A DNA stretch of 64,000 bases, taken from positions 117,753 to 181,752 of the forward strand of contig DDVX01000008.1 in the NCBI GenBank assembly GCA_002345575.1. Reading direction: 5' to 3'. The DNA comes from Stutzerimonas stutzeri (GTDB taxonomy: Bacteria > Pseudomonadota > Gammaproteobacteria > Pseudomonadales > Pseudomonadaceae). Numbering within the stretch: the first letter of the stretch is position 1; the number at the start of each line of letters is the position of its first letter. The position numbers and the translations under genes were made by a program. The notes below the pieces were generated by a model. That model was not told the origin of the DNA. It saw only the letters and a program-made list of their open reading frames with translations, and did not search any database. Below, in pieces: positions 49,960-62,520 of the stretch.

Positions 49960-50823
49960 GTGACTGCATCAGATGCCGTGAATTCCAGCGCAGGCGTGCT
50001 CTTTGTAGTTGCCACGCCGATTGGGAACCTCGAGGACATCAGTACGCGGGCACTGCGAGTGCTGCGCGAGGTGAGCTTGATAGCTGCGGAAGATACCCGG
50101 CACTCGGCGCGGCTCATGCAGCACTTTGGCATTGCCACGCCACTGGCGGCATGCCACGAGCACAATGAACGGGACGAGGGCGGTCGCTTCATCGGGCGGC
50201 TGCTGGCTGGTGAAGATGTAGCCCTTATTTCGGATGCCGGGACGCCGCTGATTTCCGATCCTGGCTACCATCTGGTCAGGCAGGCGCGGGCGGCGGGCGT
50301 GCGCGTCGTGCCAGTACCTGGAGCTTGCGCCTTGGTCGCAGCGCTTTCAGCGGCAGGGCTGCCTTCAGATCGATTTATTTTTGAAGGGTTTCTGCCTGCA
50401 AAGCAGGCGGCGCGTCGTGCACGGCTGGAGCATCTGCGTGAAGAGCCGCGAACCCTGATCTTTTACGAGGCGCCGCATCGCATCCTCGAGTGTCTGCAGG
50501 ATCTGGAGGCGGTCTTTGGTGACGACCGACCGGCGCTGCTGGGGCGCGAGCTGACCAAGACCTTCGAAACGCTTAAGGATTTGCCGCTGGCGGAGCTGCG
50601 TGCTTGGGTCGAGGCTGACAGCAATCAGCGGCGCGGTGAGTGCGTGCTTGTGGTCGGTGGCTGGCAGGCGCCTGAGGATGACGCGGTGAGCAGCGAGGCA
50701 CTGCGTGTACTAGATCTGCTGTTGGCGGAGGTCCCGCTCAAGCGTGCTGCAGCCATGGCGGCGGAAATCACGGGCGTGCGTAAAAACCTTCTTTATCAAG
50801 TAGCGCTGACGCGCCAGGGCTGA
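49960..50823 (+). CDS. rsmI: 16S rRNA (cytidine1402-2'-O)-methyltransferase
   Basis: A 287-residue SAM-dependent methyltransferase that modifies C1402 in the ribosomal decoding centre, with RsmH methylating N4 of the same base. Tetrapyrrole-methylase fold: VVATPIGNLEDISTRAL, AEDTRHSARLM, LISDAGTPLISDPG and RTLIFYEAPHRI. The start is GTG at 49960 behind GAGG; the upstream in-frame extension overlaps lpoA. Divergent from lpoA. Confidence 0.96.
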   Translation: MTASDAVNSSAGVLFVVATPIGNLEDISTRALRVLREVSLIAAEDTRHSARLMQHFGIATPLAACHEHNERDEGGRFIGRLLAGEDVALISDAGTPLISDPGYHLVRQARAAGVRVVPVPGACALVAALSAAGLPSDRFIFEGFLPAKQAARRARLEHLREEPRTLIFYEAPHRILECLQDLEAVFGDDRPALLGRELTKTFETLKDLPLAELRAWVEADSNQRRGECVLVVGGWQAPEDDAVSSEALRVLDLLLAEVPLKRAAAMAAEITGVRKNLLYQVALTRQG

Positions 50824-50906
50824 GTGAGGCCGCGCTTGTAGGAATGCGCGTGCTTTGCACAAAGCTTGTGGCTTGCTGCGTGCTGCTTTGTTACCCTGGC
50901 GGCCGG

Positions 50907-51263
50907 AGAGTCGATTGGACAGTCGCTGTCTCCTTTTGTTCCGCAAAAGGGGAGGGAGGAAAGTCCGGGCTCCATAGGGCGAAGTGCCAGGTAACGCCTG
51001 GGAGGCGCGAGCCTACGGAAAGTGCCACAGAAAATAACCGCCTAAGCGTTTCGGCGCCGGTAAGGGTGAAAAGGTGCGGTAAGAGCGCACCGCACGGCTG
51101 GTAACAGTCCGTGGCTAGGTAAACCCCACTTGGAGCAAGACCAAATAGGGATCCATAGGCGTGGCCCGCGCTGGATCCGGGTAGGTTGCTAGAGGCAGTC
51201 AGTGATGGCTGTCGTAGAGGAATGACTGTCCTCGACAGAACCCGGCTTACAGATCGACTCTCC
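50907..51263 (+). ncRNA. rnpB: RNase P RNA (class A)
   Basis: The catalytic RNA of RNase P, about 357 nt. The 5' end AGAGTCGATTGGACAGTCGC pairs with the 3' end GATCGACTCTCC (helix P1). Conserved core pieces are visible: GAGGAAAGTCCGGGCTCC, the ACAGAAA segment near 51028, GGTAAGGGTGAAAAGGTGCG (51059-51078), and AGAGGAATGACTGTC before ACAGAACCCGGCTTA. It sits between rsmI and mraZ, the usual pseudomonad location. Confidence 0.96.
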
Positions 51264-51452
51264 GACTCACTTCCAGAAATCTCCCGCATCTAGTCCAAAA
51301 TAGTATTTCTCTTAAGAAGATACTTTAACTTTGCAGTGCAGGTTTTTGATCTGTATGGCTAAGTCGTTTTTTACTCGCCTGCTTTTTGGCGCCCTCCGCG
51401 TGTCTGCCCCCTAAATTCCTGCCACATAAGGGTTTTTACCCTACGACTCGCC

Positions 51453-51482
51453 TTGACGGTGGGGCTGCTGCATTTCTATAGT
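51453..51482 (+). promoter_or_regulatory. mraZ: Sigma-70 promoter of the dcw cluster
   Basis: TTGACG (51453-51458) and TATAGT (51477-51482) are separated by 18 bp, giving a start near 51489. The remaining gap between rnpB and mraZ shows only a short AGGGTTTTTACCCT hairpin (about 51429-51442). Confidence 0.7.
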
Positions 51483-51488
51483 GCGCAC

Positions 51489-51525
51489 AAGTGGTAAGAA
51501 GTGGATCGAAGTGGGTATTTATGGG
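51489..51525 (+). promoter_or_regulatory. mraZ: MraZ operator: four repeats with 10-bp period
   Basis: AAGTGGTAAG, AAGTGGATCG, AAGTGGGTAT and TTATGGGCAT follow each other without gaps, placing GTGGT, GTGGA, GTGGG and ATGGG at 51491, 51501, 51511 and 51521. MraZ is known to bind such 10-bp-spaced TGG-type direct repeats. The array begins at the predicted transcription start, so binding should block initiation or escape. Confidence 0.85.
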
Positions 51526-51556
51526 CATGGATAGCTAATTTCAGGGGAAGGCAGCC

Positions 51557-52012
51557 GTGTTTCGCGGAGCAAACGCAATCAGTCTTGATGCCAAGGGGCG
51601 GCTAGCCATGCCCAGCCGGTATCGCGACGAGCTCGTTTCGCGCTGTGATGGTCAGCTGATTGTCACCATCGATGCTGTCGATTCCTGCCTATGTATCTAT
51701 CCCCTTCCCGAGTGGGAGCTAATCGAAACCAAGTTACGCGAGCTGCCGTCCTTGCACGAAGAGAGCCGTCGCCTCCAGCGCTTGCTGATCGGCAATGCGG
51801 TGGATCTGGAGATGGACGGCAATGGTCGTGTGCTGGTGCCGCCGCGTCTGCGTGAGCATGCGCGGTTGGATAAGCGGGCCATGCTGGTCGGCCAGCTGAA
51901 CAAGTTCAGTTTGTGGAACGAAGACGAGTGGAACGCGCAGGCCGATGCAGACCTGGCGGCCATCAAACAACCCGGTGCCTTGCCGGAAGCATTGCGTGAG
52001 CTAATCCTTTGA
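51557..52012 (+). CDS. mraZ: Transcriptional regulator MraZ
   Basis: A 151-residue DNA-binding protein with two AbrB-like SpoVT halves ([26 protein letters not shown] and [25 protein letters not shown]). It represses its own dcw operon through repeats near the promoter. The GTG start at 51557 follows AGGGGAAGG. Its stop overlaps the rsmH TTG start. Confidence 0.96.
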   Translation: MFRGANAISLDAKGRLAMPSRYRDELVSRCDGQLIVTIDAVDSCLCIYPLPEWELIETKLRELPSLHEESRRLQRLLIGNAVDLEMDGNGRVLVPPRLREHARLDKRAMLVGQLNKFSLWNEDEWNAQADADLAAIKQPGALPEALRELIL

Positions 52013-52952
52013 GCCAGACCAGCAGCTATAAGCATGTGACCGTGTTGCTCGACGAGGCCGTCGCGGCTCTCGCCGTGCGCGCGGATGGCCGCTATCTGGA
52101 TGGCACTTTCGGGCGGGGCGGGCATAGCCGGCTGCTCTTGCAGCAGCTTGGCTCCGGTGGCCAATTGCTAGGGTTCGACAAGGACCCGCTAGCAATAGCT
52201 ACGGGTCAAGCACTGGCGGCCGATGATGGCCGCTTTGTCGTTGTGCAAAGAAGTTTTGCCGAGCTGGGTGAGGAGGTCGCGCAGCGTGGCTGGACCGGCA
52301 CTCTCGACGGCATTCTGCTGGATCTTGGGGTGTCCTCGCCGCAGCTTGATGATCCAGAGCGAGGCTTCAGTTTTCTGAATGACGGCCCTCTGGACATGCG
52401 TATGAATCCTGATCAGGGCGTCAGCGCCGCTGAGTGGATCGCCAGTGCGCCCGAGGAGGAAATCGCCCGCGTTTTCAAAGACTATGGTGAAGAACGCTTC
52501 GCCCGGCGCATGGCCCGAGCCGTGGTGCAGCGTCGGCAGGAAAAGCCCTTCGAACGCACAGCCGATCTGGCGCAGGTGCTGACCGTCGCCAATCCCGCTT
52601 GGGAGAAAGGCAAGAACCCCGCAACCCGTGCTTTCCAGGGCCTGCGCATCTACATCAATAATGAGCTGGGCGATCTGGAGCGTGGTCTCGAGGCCGCCCT
52701 CGAAGCGCTTGCTGTAGGTGGCCGGCTGGTAGTAATCAGCTTCCACTCGCTGGAAGATCGCATCGTAAAGCAGTTCATGCGTCGTCACGCCAAGGGTGAG
52801 GCAGATACCCTGCCGCGCGATCTGCCGATCATTCCGGAAAAATTCATCCCGCGTCTGAAACTGTTCGGCAAGCCGCAGTACGCCTCTGCTGAAGAAGTCA
52901 GGGCCAACCCTCGTTCGCGCAGTGCGGTGATGCGCGTTGCGGAGAAATTGCG

Positions 52953-52956
<4 letters not shown>
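52009..52956 (+). CDS. rsmH: 16S rRNA (cytosine1402-N4)-methyltransferase
   Basis: A 315-residue SAM-dependent methyltransferase acting on C1402 of 16S rRNA. Motifs: [28 protein letters not shown] (SAM site), [14 protein letters not shown], and [15 protein letters not shown]. The start appears to be TTG (52009), overlapping the mraZ stop; no ATG or GTG fits the family N-terminus better. It overlaps ftsL by four bases. Confidence 0.95.
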
Positions 52957-54966
<2,010 letters not shown>

Positions 54967-54967
<1 letters not shown>

Positions 54968-56430
54968 TGCCGATGCCGTTAAACCAGTTGTTGCCACAGG
55001 CCGATAGCGCCACATTGATTCGTGAACTGACTCTGGACAGCCGCAAGGTGCGCCCGGGCGATCTGTTCTTGGCCGTGCCCGGCTTGCAGCAGGATGGCCG
55101 TGAGCACATCGCCGATGCGATTTCCCGAGGCGCGGCGGCGGTGGCCTTCGAGGCCGAAGGCGCGCAGCCGTTGACTACCGCCGCTGCCGAACTGGTACCG
55201 GTGCGTAATCTTGCCGAACAACTGTCTGCGATTGCAGGACGGTTCTATGGTGAGCCCAGTCGCGGGCTGCATTTGGTCGGCGTGACCGGGACCAACGGCA
55301 AGACCAGCGTCAGTCACCTGATTGCCCAAGCGCTCGATCGTTTCGGCGAGCGCAGCGGCATCATCGGCACCCTGGGCACAGGTTTTCATGGCGAACTGGA
55401 ATTGGGTCGCCACACCACGCCGGACGCCATCGGCGTGCAGGCCAACCTGGCCAATCTGCGTGCGCAGGGCGCGCGGGCCGTCACAATGGAAGTGTCGTCC
55501 CACGGACTGGCGCAGGGGCGAGTCACGGCGCTGGCATTCGATGTTGCCGTATTCACCAATCTTTCGCGCGATCACCTCGACTACCACGGCTCGATGGAAG
55601 CTTATGGCGAGGTCAAGGCCGGGCTGTTTAAGTGGCCGAGTTTGAGTTGCCGGGTGATCAACCTGGATGACGCATTTGGTCGCGCGCTGGCAGCGAAAAA
55701 AGGCAAATCACGCCTGATTACCTACAGCCTCGAAAATCCCGAGGCCTATCTTTATTGCCCCGAGGCGCAGCTGGACGACGATGGCATCCGCGCGCGGATC
55801 GTTACGCCCCAGGGCGAGCGCTCGCTACGCAGCCCGCTGCTCGGTCGCTTCAATCTCAGCAATATCCTGGCGGCGATCGGCGCACTGCTGGGGATGAACT
55901 ATCCGCTGGATGAGATTCTTGCAGTGCTGCCCAAGCTCGAAGGGCCGGCTGGTCGTATGCAGCGGCTGGGCGGCGGCGACAAGCCGCTGGTGGTAGTCGA
56001 TTACGCACATACCCCCGATGCCTTGGAGAAGGTCCTCGATGCGCTGCGTGCGCATACGCGTGGCCAGCTGCTGTGCCTGTTCGGCTGCGGCGGTGAGCGT
56101 GACCGCGGCAAGCGAGCGTTAATGGCCGAAGTGGCCGAGCGCCTGGCCGACCAGGTGCTGGTGACCGACGACAACCCGCGCAATGAAGACCCGCAGCAGA
56201 TTCTTGATGAGATTCGCACCGGCTTCGCCGCACCGGAAAAAGTGATCTTCAAGCCGGGCCGCGCCGAGGCCATTGCCAGCTGCATCGCCGGCAGTGGCTT
56301 GGACGACGTGGTGCTGCTAGCCGGCAAAGGCCACGAGAATTATCAGGAGATCAAGGGCGAACGCCTGCCTTTCTCAGACCTGGAGCAGGCCGAACAGGCC
56401 CTGGCTGTCTGGGAGAATGCTCATGCTTGA
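54967..56430 (+). CDS. murE: UDP-MurNAc-L-Ala-D-Glu:meso-diaminopimelate ligase
   Basis: A 487-residue cytosolic Mur ligase adding the third residue of the stem peptide. ATP site GVTGTNGKTSVSH (about 100-112), carbamylated-Lys region YHGSMEAYGEVKAGLF, and DNPR in TDDNPRNEDP, the motif for meso-DAP rather than lysine. The gene overlaps ftsI by one base and murF by eight. Confidence 0.97.
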
Positions 56431-57796
56431 AGCCCAGCGCTTGAGTGCACTGATCACCCCGCTGTCTGCCAAATTGGTAGGTGATGACGTGGCCTTTGCC
56501 GCCGTTAGCACCGACAGCCGTGCGATTGCGCCGGGTCAGTTGTTCGTCGCGCTGAGCGGGCCGCGTTTCGATGGGCATGACTATCTGTCCGAAGTTGCCG
56601 CCAAGGGCGCGGTTGCTGCACTGGTCGAGCGCCGTGTCGCTGAGGTTGAGCTGCCGCAATTGGTGGTAGACGACGCACGTAGCGCCCTCGGCCAGCTGGG
56701 CGCGCTGAGCCGTGCCGCCTTTACCGGCCCGCTGGTGGCCATCACTGGCTCCAGCGGCAAGACCAGCGTCAAGGAAATGCTCGCCAATATCCTGCGTGCA
56801 GCCCATGGCGCCGATGCGGTACTGGCCACACGCGGCAATCTGAACAACGAGCTCGGAGTGCCGCTGACTCTGCTCGAGCTGGCGCCGCAACACCAGGCGG
56901 CAGTCATTGAGCTTGGTGCTTCAGGCCTGGGTGAGATTGCCTATACGGTGAGTCTCGCGCGTCCAGATGTCAGTCTGATTACCAACGCCGGGACTGCCCA
57001 TGTCGGTGAGTTCGGCGGGCCGGACAAGATCGTCGAGGCCAAGGGCGAGATTCTCGATGGTCTGTCCGCGAAAGGTATTGCCGTGCTTAACCGGGACGAC
57101 CCTGCCTGGGCTGTGTGGCATCAGCGAGCAGCCGGCAAGCGCGTACTCAGTTTTTCCCTGGCGGATACTCAAGCCGACTTCTATTCCAAGGCCATCGGCC
57201 AGGACGCCCGCGGCTGTGTGAATTTCACTCTGGTCGGCTTGGGCGGCTCGATGCCGGTGCAGCTGAACTTGCTCGGGAGGCACAACATCGCCAACGCCCT
57301 TGCTGCAGCCGCAGCCGGCCATGCCGTGGGTGTTACGCCGGAGCACGTTGTTGCTGGCCTGCAGGCGTTGCAGCCGGTCGCCGGCCGGGGCGTGGCACAG
57401 ATGCTCAGTAACGGCGTGCGCCTGATTGATGACAGCTACAACGCCAATCCCGCTTCCATCCGTGCGGCCACCGATGTGCTGGCCGGTTTTCCCGGTCGCA
57501 CCCTGCTGGTGCTTGGTGACATGGGCGAGCTGGGCGGCTGGGCCGAGCAGAGCCATGCCGAAGTGGGCCGCTACGCCGCCGGCAAGATCGACGCGCTGCT
57601 GGCCGTCGGTCCCCTGATGAAGCATGCGGTCGAAGCATTCGGTGCCGGCGGCCGACATTTTGCCGATCAGCAGGAGCTGATCGAAGCGCTGCGTCTGGAG
57701 CAGGGCAATACCACCATTCTGATCAAGGGATCACGTCGCGCCGCAATGGACAAGGTTGTCGCCGCGCTGGGTGAATCTGCCAGGGAGAAACACTGA
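56423..57796 (+). CDS. murF: UDP-MurNAc-tripeptide:D-Ala-D-Ala ligase
   Basis: A 457-residue Mur ligase that attaches D-Ala-D-Ala to make the pentapeptide precursor. ATP motif [19 protein letters not shown], later [21 protein letters not shown] and [10 protein letters not shown]. The ATG at 56423 has GGGAG seven bases upstream; an ATG six bases earlier is too close to that site. It overlaps murE, and mraY starts on its last base. Confidence 0.96.
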   Translation: MLEAQRLSALITPLSAKLVGDDVAFAAVSTDSRAIAPGQLFVALSGPRFDGHDYLSEVAAKGAVAALVERRVAEVELPQLVVDDARSALGQLGALSRAAFTGPLVAITGSSGKTSVKEMLANILRAAHGADAVLATRGNLNNELGVPLTLLELAPQHQAAVIELGASGLGEIAYTVSLARPDVSLITNAGTAHVGEFGGPDKIVEAKGEILDGLSAKGIAVLNRDDPAWAVWHQRAAGKRVLSFSLADTQADFYSKAIGQDARGCVNFTLVGLGGSMPVQLNLLGRHNIANALAAAAAGHAVGVTPEHVVAGLQALQPVAGRGVAQMLSNGVRLIDDSYNANPASIRAATDVLAGFPGRTLLVLGDMGELGGWAEQSHAEVGRYAAGKIDALLAVGPLMKHAVEAFGAGGRHFADQQELIEALRLEQGNTTILIKGSRRAAMDKVVAALGESAREKH

Positions 57797-58878
57797 TGCT
57801 GCTGATACTCGCCGAGTACCTGCAACAGTTCCAAAAAGGCTTCGCAGTCTTCCAGTACCTGACTTTGCGCGGGATTCTTGGCGTGCTCACGGCTCTGGTG
57901 CTTTCGTTGTGGATGGGGCCTTGGCTGATTCGCACCTTGCAGATGCGCCAGATCGGCCAGTCGGTGCGTACCGACGGCCCGCAATCGCACCTGTCCAAAT
58001 CCGGTACGCCGACCATGGGCGGCGCGCTGATCCTCAGCGCCATCACTATCAGCACGCTGCTCTGGGCGGATCTATCCAACCGCTATGTCTGGGTGGTGCT
58101 GGCTGTTACCTTGCTGTTCGGTGCCATCGGCTGGGTTGACGACTACCGCAAGGTGATCGAGAAGAACTCGCGTGGCCTGCCGAGTCGCTGGAAGTATTTC
58201 TGGCAATCGGTGTTCGGCCTTGGTGCAGCAGTCTTTCTTTACATGACTGCGCAGACCCCGGTGGAGACCACCTTCATTCTGCCGCTGATCAAGGACATCG
58301 AAATCCCCCTTGGTATCGGCTTTATCGTGCTGACCTACTTCGTCATTGTCGGCTCGAGCAACGCTGTCAATCTCACCGATGGACTCGACGGGCTGGCGAT
58401 CATGCCGACGGTGATGGTTGGCGGTGGCCTGGGCATTTTTTGCTACCTCTCGGGCAACGCTAATTTCTCCGAGTACCTGCTGATTCCTTACGTTCCGGGT
58501 GCGGGCGAGCTGATCGTGTTCTGCGGCGCGTTGATCGGCGCGGGGCTTGGGTTTCTCTGGTTCAACACCTATCCGGCACAGGTCTTTATGGGCGACGTCG
58601 GCGCGCTGGCACTGGGCGCAGCATTAGGCACCATCGCGGTGATCGTTCGCCAGGAAGTGGTGCTGTTCATCATGGGCGGCGTGTTCGTGATGGAAACCCT
58701 GTCGGTGATGATTCAGGTCGCCTCGTTCAAGTTGACCGGCAAGCGCGTGTTCCGCATGGCACCCATTCACCATCATTTCGAACTCAAGGGCTGGCCCGAG
58801 CCGCGGGTGATTGTCCGTTTCTGGATCATCACCGTAATTCTGGTGCTGGTCGGCCTAGCCACATTGAAGTTGAGGTAA
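57796..58878 (+). CDS. mraY: Phospho-MurNAc-pentapeptide transferase MraY
   Basis: A 360-residue inner-membrane enzyme with ten helices that makes lipid I from UDP-MurNAc-pentapeptide and undecaprenyl phosphate. Catalytic Asp residues lie in GWVDDYRK and [11 protein letters not shown]; the HHH motif is in [15 protein letters not shown]. It is of typical length, with a one-base overlap with murF. Confidence 0.97.
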   Translation: MLLILAEYLQQFQKGFAVFQYLTLRGILGVLTALVLSLWMGPWLIRTLQMRQIGQSVRTDGPQSHLSKSGTPTMGGALILSAITISTLLWADLSNRYVWVVLAVTLLFGAIGWVDDYRKVIEKNSRGLPSRWKYFWQSVFGLGAAVFLYMTAQTPVETTFILPLIKDIEIPLGIGFIVLTYFVIVGSSNAVNLTDGLDGLAIMPTVMVGGGLGIFCYLSGNANFSEYLLIPYVPGAGELIVFCGALIGAGLGFLWFNTYPAQVFMGDVGALALGAALGTIAVIVRQEVVLFIMGGVFVMETLSVMIQVASFKLTGKRVFRMAPIHHHFELKGWPEPRVIVRFWIITVILVLVGLATLKLR

Positions 58879-58884
58879 TAAAGA

Positions 58885-60228
58885 GTGCTGATCGCTTCCG
58901 ACCAGTTCCGCATCGTTGTCGGTCTCGGCAAGAGCGGCATGTCCGTGGTACGCCATCTGGCGCGCCGTGGGCAGCCGTTTGCCGTGGCCGATACGCGCGC
59001 GAACCCGCCGGAGCTGGCCACTCTGCAGGCGCAGTACCCGCACATCGAGGTGCGTTGCGGTGAGCTGGATGTCGAATTCCTTTGCCGAGCCAGTGAACTG
59101 CTGATTAGCCCAGGTCTGGCGGTAAGCACGCCGGCACTGCAGGCTGCGGCCGCACGTGGTGTGAAACTGTCAGGCGACATCGATCTGTTCGCGCGTGAAG
59201 CCCGCGCGCCGATCATTGCAATCACCGGCTCCAACGCAAAAAGCACCGTGACTACGCTGGTCGGCGAGATGATCCAGGCGGCGGGACGCAAGGTGGCGAT
59301 CGGTGGCAATCTCGGTACGCCGGCGCTGGATCTGCTCAGCGATGATGTCGAACTCTATGTGATCGAACTGTCGAGCTTCCAGCTGGAGACCACGGAGCAG
59401 CTAAATGCCGAAGTGGCGACCTGCCTGAACGTCAGCGAAGACCACATGGACCGCTACGCCGGGCTACCGGCCTACCACCAGGCCAAGCACCGCATTTTCC
59501 GTGGTGCACGCCAGGTGGTAATCAACCGCGACGACCGCCTCAGCCGTCCTTTGGTGGGCGAAGAAGTACCGGTCTGGTCGTTCGGACTCAGCAAGCCGGA
59601 CTTCAAGGGCTTCGGCCTGATCGAGAAAGATGGCGAAAAACATCTGGCCTTCCAGTTCGAAGTGCTGATGCCGGCCCGTGAACTGCGCATGCGCGGTGCC
59701 CACAATCAGTCCAATGCGCTCGCTGCGCTGGCCCTGGGGCATGCCGTGGGCCTGCCGTTCGAACCGATGCTGGCCACACTGCGCAACTTCGGGGGGTTGC
59801 CGCACCGCTGCCAGTGGGTCGGCGAGCGGGCAAAGGTCAATTACTACGACGACTCCAAGGCGACTAATGTTGGCGCCGCGCTGGCGGCCATCGGCGGCTT
59901 GGGCAGTGATATCGACGGCAAGCTTGTGCTAATTGCCGGCGGCGACGGCAAAGGCGCAGATTTCTCTGCGCTGCATGAGCCTGTGGCGCGCTACTGTCGA
60001 GACGTGATTCTGCTGGGGCGCGATGCCGAGCTGCTGGCGATTGCGCTCGACGGTGCTGCACCTATTCAGCGTGTGCCGTCGCTCGAGCAGGCGGTGCAGC
60101 GTGCGGCTCTGAGCGCACAGCCAGGTGATGCCGTGCTGCTGTCGCCGGCCTGTGCCAGCCTCGACATGTTCAAGAGCTTCGAAGAGCGTGGCCGTCTATT
60201 CGCCGCTGCAGTAGGAGGACTCGCCTGA
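58885..60228 (+). CDS. murD: UDP-MurNAc-L-Ala:D-Glu ligase
   Basis: A 447-residue Mur ligase adding D-glutamate. The N-terminal UDP site is VGLGKSGMSVVRHLARRG, the ATP site AITGSNAKSTVTTLVGEM, and later NYYDDSKATNVGAALAA and LIAGGDGKGADF are typical. A GTG start at 58885 follows GAGGTAATAAA. ftsW begins on its last base. Confidence 0.96.
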   Translation: MLIASDQFRIVVGLGKSGMSVVRHLARRGQPFAVADTRANPPELATLQAQYPHIEVRCGELDVEFLCRASELLISPGLAVSTPALQAAAARGVKLSGDIDLFAREARAPIIAITGSNAKSTVTTLVGEMIQAAGRKVAIGGNLGTPALDLLSDDVELYVIELSSFQLETTEQLNAEVATCLNVSEDHMDRYAGLPAYHQAKHRIFRGARQVVINRDDRLSRPLVGEEVPVWSFGLSKPDFKGFGLIEKDGEKHLAFQFEVLMPARELRMRGAHNQSNALAALALGHAVGLPFEPMLATLRNFGGLPHRCQWVGERAKVNYYDDSKATNVGAALAAIGGLGSDIDGKLVLIAGGDGKGADFSALHEPVARYCRDVILLGRDAELLAIALDGAAPIQRVPSLEQAVQRAALSAQPGDAVLLSPACASLDMFKSFEERGRLFAAAVGGLA

Positions 60229-61460
60229 TGTTCGCCTTCCTGCGTAATGCGCCTTCACCGCTGTTCAATCAGCGCGGGCTGGACCTGGACTTCCCCATGC
60301 TTGCCGGTTGCCTGGCGCTGCTGGGGCTGGGGCTGGTGATGATTACTTCGGCGTCATCCGAAGTTGCTGCGGTGAACGCCGGCAACTCGATGTATCACAT
60401 GATCCGCCACCTGATTTACGTGCTGCTGGGCCTTGGGGCTGCGGCAGCGGTACTGTTGGTGCCGCTTTCCGTGTGGCAGCGATTCGACTGGGTACTGTTG
60501 TTTGCGGCCTTTGGCTTGCTGATCCTGGTGTTGATCCCGGGTATCGGCCGCGAGGTCAATGGCTCAATGCGCTGGATCGGCTTCGGTGCCTTTAACGTGC
60601 AGCCCTCAGAGTTGGCCAAGCTGTTCGTTGTGGTCTATCTCGCGGGCTATCTGGTGCGTCGCCAGCAGGAAGTGCGCGAAAGCCTGTGGGGCTTCTTCAA
60701 GCCGTTCCTGGTACTGATGCCTATGGCTGCGTTGCTGCTGCTAGAGCCGGATTTCGGTGCGACGGTGGTGATGATGGGCGCGGCGGTGGCCATGCTGTTT
60801 CTCGGCGGTGTTGGCCTGATTCGCTTCAGCCTGTTGGTGCTGCTGGCCGTGGGTGCGGTGTTCGTGCTGGTGCAGACCCAGGAGTACCGTCTGCAGCGTC
60901 TGATCACCTTCACCGACCCCTGGGCCGATCAGTACGGCGCTGGCTATCAGTTGACCCAGGCATTAATCGCGTTTGGCCGCGGAGAATGGCTGGGCGTAGG
61001 GCTGGGCAACAGCGTGCAGAAGCAGTTCTACCTGCCCGAAGCCCATACCGATTTCGTGTTTTCCGTGCTGGCTGAGGAGCTGGGCATGGTTGGCGCGCTG
61101 CTGACCATCGTGCTGTTTGCCTTCGTCGGCATACGCGCCCTTTACATTGGCCTGGCCGCTGAGCGTTCGCGGCAGTTCTTCGCCGCTTATGTTGCCTGGG
61201 GACTGGCTTTTCTCTGGCTGGGACAATTTCTGATCAACGTCGGAGTGAATGTCGGTCTGCTGCCAACGAAGGGCCTGACCCTGCCATTCCTCAGTTACGG
61301 CGGCAGTTCGCTGGTGGTGACCTGCGCGAGCATGGCGCTGCTGCTGCGCATCGAGTGGGAAAGCCGGACGGTACTGGGCAGCGAGGACACCGAGTTCAGC
61401 GAGGCGGATTTCGCCGAAGCGCCTGCAGTCAGGAAGAAGGGGGTCGCCCATGGCCGCTAA
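60228..61460 (+). CDS. ftsW: Septal peptidoglycan glycosyltransferase FtsW
   Basis: A 410-residue SEDS-family membrane protein with ten helices that polymerises lipid II at the septum together with FtsI. Family motifs: GREVNGSMRWIGFGAFNVQPSELAKL (near 105-130), LLEPDFGATVVM with the catalytic Asp region, FVFSVLAEELG, and GLTLPFLSYGGSSL. AGGAGG precedes the ATG. It overlaps murG by 11 bases. Confidence 0.97.
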   Translation: MFAFLRNAPSPLFNQRGLDLDFPMLAGCLALLGLGLVMITSASSEVAAVNAGNSMYHMIRHLIYVLLGLGAAAAVLLVPLSVWQRFDWVLLFAAFGLLILVLIPGIGREVNGSMRWIGFGAFNVQPSELAKLFVVVYLAGYLVRRQQEVRESLWGFFKPFLVLMPMAALLLLEPDFGATVVMMGAAVAMLFLGGVGLIRFSLLVLLAVGAVFVLVQTQEYRLQRLITFTDPWADQYGAGYQLTQALIAFGRGEWLGVGLGNSVQKQFYLPEAHTDFVFSVLAEELGMVGALLTIVLFAFVGIRALYIGLAAERSRQFFAAYVAWGLAFLWLGQFLINVGVNVGLLPTKGLTLPFLSYGGSSLVVTCASMALLLRIEWESRTVLGSEDTEFSEADFAEAPAVRKKGVAHGR

Positions 61461-62520
61461 TGTTCTGATCATGGCCGGTGGCACCGGCGGACACGTGTTC
61501 CCGGCGCTGGCCTGTGCGCAGGAGTTTCAGAATCGTGGCTACCAGGTCCACTGGTTGGGCACGCCGCGCGGGATTGAGAACGAAGTGGTGCCTGCGGCGG
61601 GATTGCCGCTGCATTTGATCGATGTCAGTGGCCTGCGTGGCAAAGGGCTGAGCTCGCTGCTCAAGGCGCCGTTCCAGTTGCTGCGCTCGCTCTGGCAGGC
61701 GCGGCGGGTGATTCGTGAACTGCAGCCGGTCTGTGTGCTCGGGCTGGGTGGTTATGTCACGGGGCCTGGCGGTCTGGCAGCCAAGCTCGCCGGGGTGCCG
61801 TTGATCATTCATGAGCAAAACGCGGTCGCCGGCACTGCCAACCGCAGCTTGGTGCCGCTCGCACGGCGCGTATGCGAGGCCTTTCCGGACACCTTCAGCC
61901 ACAGCGAAAAACGCCGCACGACCGGTAATCCGGTGCGCCGCGAGCTGTTTCTCGAGACTGCCAGGGAGCCGCTGGTCAATCGTCGCCCGCGTCTGCTGGT
62001 GCTGGGTGGCAGCCTGGGTGCCGAGCCATTGAACAAGCTGCTGCCCGCCGCGCTGGCACAAGTGCCACAGACACTGCGCCCGGAGGTTTTCCATCAGGCC
62101 GGTAAGCAGCATGCCGAGATCACCCGCGAGCGTTATGCGGAAGCCGCAGTCGAGGCGGAGGTTGCGCCTTTTATCAAGGATATGTCGCAGGTTTATGCCT
62201 GGGCTGATCTGGTTATCTGCCGTGCCGGTGCACTGACGGTCTGTGAATTGGCTGCAGCCGGGCTGCCGTCGTTCCTGGTACCGCTGCCGCATGCCATCGA
62301 CGACCACCAGACCCGCAATGCCGAATATCTGGCGAAGGAAGGCGCTGCCGTTCTTCTCCCTCAAGCAAAGACAGATGCTGACGCGCTGGCCGCGCAGCTG
62401 ACCGAGGTAATGATGCAGCCGGAAACACTGAAGACCATGGGGGATGCTGCACGTCGGCTAGCCCGGCCCGATGCCACCCGTAGCGTGGTCGATATCTGCC
62501 TGGAGGTGGCCAATGGCTAA
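61450..62520 (+). CDS. murG: Lipid II synthase MurG
   Basis: A 356-residue GT28 glycosyltransferase on the inner face of the membrane, adding GlcNAc to lipid I. N-terminal [15 protein letters not shown], then [21 protein letters not shown] and HEQNAVAG, and the UDP-GlcNAc site [33 protein letters not shown]. The start overlaps ftsW. It runs into murC with an eight-base overlap. Confidence 0.97.
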   Translation: MAANVLIMAGGTGGHVFPALACAQEFQNRGYQVHWLGTPRGIENEVVPAAGLPLHLIDVSGLRGKGLSSLLKAPFQLLRSLWQARRVIRELQPVCVLGLGGYVTGPGGLAAKLAGVPLIIHEQNAVAGTANRSLVPLARRVCEAFPDTFSHSEKRRTTGNPVRRELFLETAREPLVNRRPRLLVLGGSLGAEPLNKLLPAALAQVPQTLRPEVFHQAGKQHAEITRERYAEAAVEAEVAPFIKDMSQVYAWADLVICRAGALTVCELAAAGLPSFLVPLPHAIDDHQTRNAEYLAKEGAAVLLPQAKTDADALAAQLTEVMMQPETLKTMGDAARRLARPDATRSVVDICLEVANG

